NCBI GenBank assembly: GCA_947169265.1 | Contig: CAMVPC010000030.1 | Location: 1-33,042 of the forward strand | DNA length: 33,042 bases | Origin: an uncultured Prevotellaceae bacterium | GTDB lineage: Bacteria > Bacteroidota > Bacteroidia > Bacteroidales > Muribaculaceae | Direction of reading: 5' to 3' | Shown: positions 31,316-33,042 of the stretch, piece by piece | Layout: every line of letters begins with the position of its first letter | Numbering within the stretch: position 1 is the first letter of the stretch | The notes under the pieces: model-generated | What the model was told of the DNA's origin: nothing | The model's input: the letters and a program-made list of their open reading frames with translations, nothing else | The model's database searches: none | Translations under genes and position numbers: made by a program

Positions 31316-31573
31316 TCATAGACTGATATTAAAGTTATACAAATCGCCATTGGCTGTGCCGTTGGCGTTCATGCACACACCGAAGCAATTCCACCTCACA
31401 CGGCGCTTGCGCTTGCGGTAAACACCTCGCACCTTGCGTTTGGTGGGCTGCATGATTGTACCGATAACAACATTGACCCAACCATCCTCGAGATAAATTT
31501 CTTCAAATTCAATGTCATCCCGTCTTTTGATGGCTTTTTCCCAGTCAGCTATTCTGTGTCCTATATATGCCAT
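31316..31573 (-). CDS. Basic early protein, function unknown
   Basis: 85 residues from the ATG at 31573 (MAYIGHRIADWEK), one base after the upstream stop. It has an acidic loop (DDIEFEEIYLEDGWVNVVIG), then a strongly basic stretch (KRKVRGVYRKRKRRVRW) likely to bind nucleic acid. It ends 4 bp before the primase start. A replication accessory role is inferred. Confidence 0.5.
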   Translation of the reverse strand: MAYIGHRIADWEKAIKRRDDIEFEEIYLEDGWVNVVIGTIMQPTKRKVRGVYRKRKRRVRWNCFGVCMNANGTANGDLYNFNISL

Positions 31574-31574
31574 A

Positions 31575-32123
31575 TCAGTCTTGGTGTTTAAAGTATGAAA
31601 CAATCTGGTGTGTGTGTCGAAGCTTCAGCCTGGCTTTGATGTTGGCGACATGGCGTGAGACGGTATAAACCGAAATGCCAAGCTCGTTAGCGACTTCGAG
31701 TTTGTCGTAACCCTGACCCATCAAGACGGCCACTTCTTGCTCGCGCGGTGTGAGTGCAGTCTGCAGCCGTGGGTGGCAGACGCAGCCCTCAAGCATACAT
31801 TCGCCTCTCATCGGGCATCGCACGTCCTCGATGTGGAAGCCGCCCATGGCGTCTATGTCGTTGTGCAGCGCATCATATTCGCCGAAGTTGCAGCGGATGA
31901 AACGATGCACAATTCTGTATTCATAGAATGCACGGTTGCGCTCACTGGTAGAGTACAGTTCGCTGAGAGCTTTGAAGGCATCAGGGTAAAGTTCTTTGAT
32001 GGTGATAACCATTTCTTCGATGAGCTTGCGGCAGCTCTCGTCAAGGACAAACATCGGTTTGCCCTCCGGCTTGCAACACACCGACCCGTCGGGTGTGTTG
32101 TAAAATTCAATCTTGTCTATCAT
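31575..32123 (-). CDS. LuxR-type transcription regulator
   Basis: 182 residues. The last 65 form a LuxR/GerE helix-turn-helix: LTPREQEVAVLMGQGYDKLE, VANELGISVYTVSRHVANIK, ARLKL. The N-terminal 110 residues lack a known sensor domain. A Cys-rich hinge, CPMRGECMLEGCVCH, could bind a metal. It lies second in the early operon and is the best visible candidate for the activator of the four late promoters; this is inference. Confidence 0.75.
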   Translation of the reverse strand: MIDKIEFYNTPDGSVCCKPEGKPMFVLDESCRKLIEEMVITIKELYPDAFKALSELYSTSERNRAFYEYRIVHRFIRCNFGEYDALHNDIDAMGGFHIEDVRCPMRGECMLEGCVCHPRLQTALTPREQEVAVLMGQGYDKLEVANELGISVYTVSRHVANIKARLKLRHTHQIVSYFKHQD

Positions 32124-32298
32124 AGCTAATGGTGTTAATGAGTTCTGTCAATGCGTCAATCTCAAGTTGTTTGAGGTTGCCGTGTTGCATTTTGTAAAAG
32201 AATGTGCTGCGCGACCAACCGGTGATGGCCATCGCTTTTTGGCGGAACTGAATCTTTTTGTATTCAGGCAGTTCTCGGTAGTAGTCAATTATAACCAT
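32107..32298 (-). CDS. Small HTH-like early regulator (Cro-position)
   Basis: 63 residues. KKIQFRQKAMAITGWSRSTF and FYKMQHGNLKQLEIDALTEL suggest a short helix-turn-helix. First gene of the early operon, divergent from the repressor, the place of Cro in lambdoid phages. The end overlaps the LuxR gene by 17 bp. Confidence 0.55.
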   Translation of the reverse strand: MVIIDYYRELPEYKKIQFRQKAMAITGWSRSTFFYKMQHGNLKQLEIDALTELINTISYDRQD

Positions 32299-32322
32299 AT
32301 CTCAAAAATATTAACGAATTAT

Positions 32323-32362
32323 TTTGTCAGTCCAAAACTTTGTCCTAATTTTGGACTGCAAA
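32323..32362. promoter_or_regulatory. Lysogeny switch: overlapping divergent promoters and operators
   Basis: Plus promoter: TTTG (32323-32326), 19 bp, TAATTTTG (32346-32353), toward the repressor. Minus promoter: TTTG (32362-32359), 18 bp, AAGTTTTG (32340-32333), toward the early operon. Operator TGTCC-N7-GGACT (32341-32357) fills the minus spacer and covers the plus -7 box; a further AGTCC half-site is at 32329-32333. Confidence 0.75.
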
Positions 32363-32438
32363 ACTACAAAAGATTTTGCAAAACCAATAATATATTGTTG
32401 GTTTTATGATGTTAAATTTTATTAATATTTTTGGTTCT

Positions 32439-32807
32439 ATGTATAACGGTCAAGTAATCAACGTATTGTTAAAGGAGCGCGGTTTGCGGGCCAAAGATTT
32501 ATTGGAGCACCTCCAGCTACAGTCCAATGGTTCAATCACGTCGCTCGTCAAAGGCAACCCCACCGCCGAAAGGCTTGAGAAAATTGCAGATTTTTTTGAT
32601 GTGCCCATCGACACGCTGTTCCAGCGAGCCAAAAGTTACGGTTACAATGTCATTGGAAATTCCAACAATATTGCCAGCATAACAATTGGCGAACTCAAGG
32701 GAAAAGCCCAGGCTCAGGACAGAATCATCGAGGAGAAGGATAAAAGAATTGCCATACTCGAGGACATGATAGCCCTTTTGAAGCAGCAACTTGAAGCGTC
32801 AAAATGA
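32439..32807 (+). CDS. Phage repressor with XRE-type HTH and coiled coil
   Basis: 122 residues from the ATG at 32439 (MYNGQVINVLLKERGL); ATGs at 32406/32409 add 11 hydrophobic residues and follow directly on a hairpin (32380-32387 with 32398-32405), so the later start is preferred. The HTH spans LRAKDLLEHLQLQSNGSITS and LVKGNPTAERLEKIADFFDV, the standard CI/XRE form. The C-terminus is a coiled coil (IIEEKDKRIAILEDMIALLK) for oligomerisation. No LexA-type protease domain is present, so induction must not rely on self-cleavage. Only plus-strand protein gene in the window. Confidence 0.8.
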   Translation: MYNGQVINVLLKERGLRAKDLLEHLQLQSNGSITSLVKGNPTAERLEKIADFFDVPIDTLFQRAKSYGYNVIGNSNNIASITIGELKGKAQAQDRIIEEKDKRIAILEDMIALLKQQLEASK

Positions 32808-32835
32808 TAGACGGGTTATAGACGGTAATGCGCAA

Positions 32836-32887
32836 GATTCCGAATGCAAATGGTTGATGGTTAGACCAACGGAAGAGTGACGGAATC
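32836..32887 (+). other. Inverted repeat after the repressor
   Basis: GATTCCG (32836-32842) and CGGAATC (32881-32887) flank an imperfect hairpin with GTTG/CAAC arms. It may be part of the repressor 3' UTR; an attachment site is possible but nothing shows it. Confidence 0.3.
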
Positions 32888-32919
32888 GAAAAAATATTCT
32901 TGTCCTCTCCGCCTTTGAG

Positions 32920-32950
32920 CAACCGACCACGGGAGTGGCCGGTTGTTTTT
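32920..32950 (+). terminator. Terminator of the repressor gene
   Basis: CAACCGACCAC pairs with GTGGCCGGTTG (one mismatch) around GGGA, followed by five T. The last 90 bases of the window hold nothing I can recognise. Confidence 0.8.
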
Positions 32951-33042
32951 GGTTCGCCCGACATAGGCATAAAAAACTCCTTAAACTGGGTCAGCGGATA
33001 TTTCCGGTTGGTGAGTCTGTCGTTTCACGAATATAGTGTAGC

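Noticed and set aside
32808-33042. tRNA gene or attachment site
   Set aside because: No cloverleaf or T-loop consensus could be drawn; only an inverted repeat and the repressor terminator are visible.

Overview
The window is most of a temperate, tailed (siphovirus-like) phage or prophage of a Bacteroidota host, probably a gut Bacteroidales. The host call rests on many sites matching the Bacteroidota sigma pattern (-33 TTTG, 18-20 bp, -7 TAnnTTTG) and on Bacteroidales-type phage proteins. Almost every gene is on the minus strand; only the repressor and two candidate RNAs are on the plus strand. No integrase or transposase is visible and the tail-fibre gene runs off the left edge, so the element is incomplete here.

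Layout from right to left (direction of transcription). A divergent lysogeny switch at 32.3 kb separates a plus-strand repressor from an early operon: a small HTH-like protein, a LuxR-type regulator, a basic small protein and a 1080-residue primase/helicase. Then come a HicA/HicB toxin-antitoxin pair, an AT-rich region with a helically phased array of TGTAG motifs (a candidate replication origin), two conserved phage proteins, and the start of a DUF4417-like gene cut off at a plus-strand RNA locus. That RNA (about 25303-25716) has its own promoter, a possible pseudoknot, three 106-bp structured repeats and a terminator. Next are accessory cassettes: a PemK/MazF-like toxin operon with a TIGR04255-type protein, and a lipoprotein. 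Then a holin-like operon behind an unusual leader, the prohead protease, the major capsid protein with an Ig-like tail, the tail tube, a PLD-like protein, terminase genes, a highly folded intergenic region, the tape measure, three accessory genes (exported protein, NYN nuclease, GHKL-ATPase/nuclease), then tail, portal-like, connector and fibre genes.

Regulation can be partly read from the sequence. Four promoters (upstream of the protease/capsid operon, tape measure, distal tail and fibre genes) share a non-host -33 box GTCTTTTT exactly 19 bp from the -7 box, which suggests a phage late activator. A 17-bp AGTCC-N7-GGACT palindrome lies in the spacer of the early promoter and, in the same position, in the promoters of the NYN gene and the exported-protein gene, so these accessory genes appear to belong to the immunity-repressor regulon. 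Several leaders can fold so that start codons or their approaches are paired.

The strongest candidates for something undescribed are the three-repeat RNA at 25.3-25.7 kb (compensatory changes between repeats, period not divisible by three), the folded region between terL and the tape measure, the GHKL-PD-(D/E)XK ATPase next to an NYN nuclease, and the TIGR04255/PemK cassette. Family names come from recognising motifs; no database search was run.
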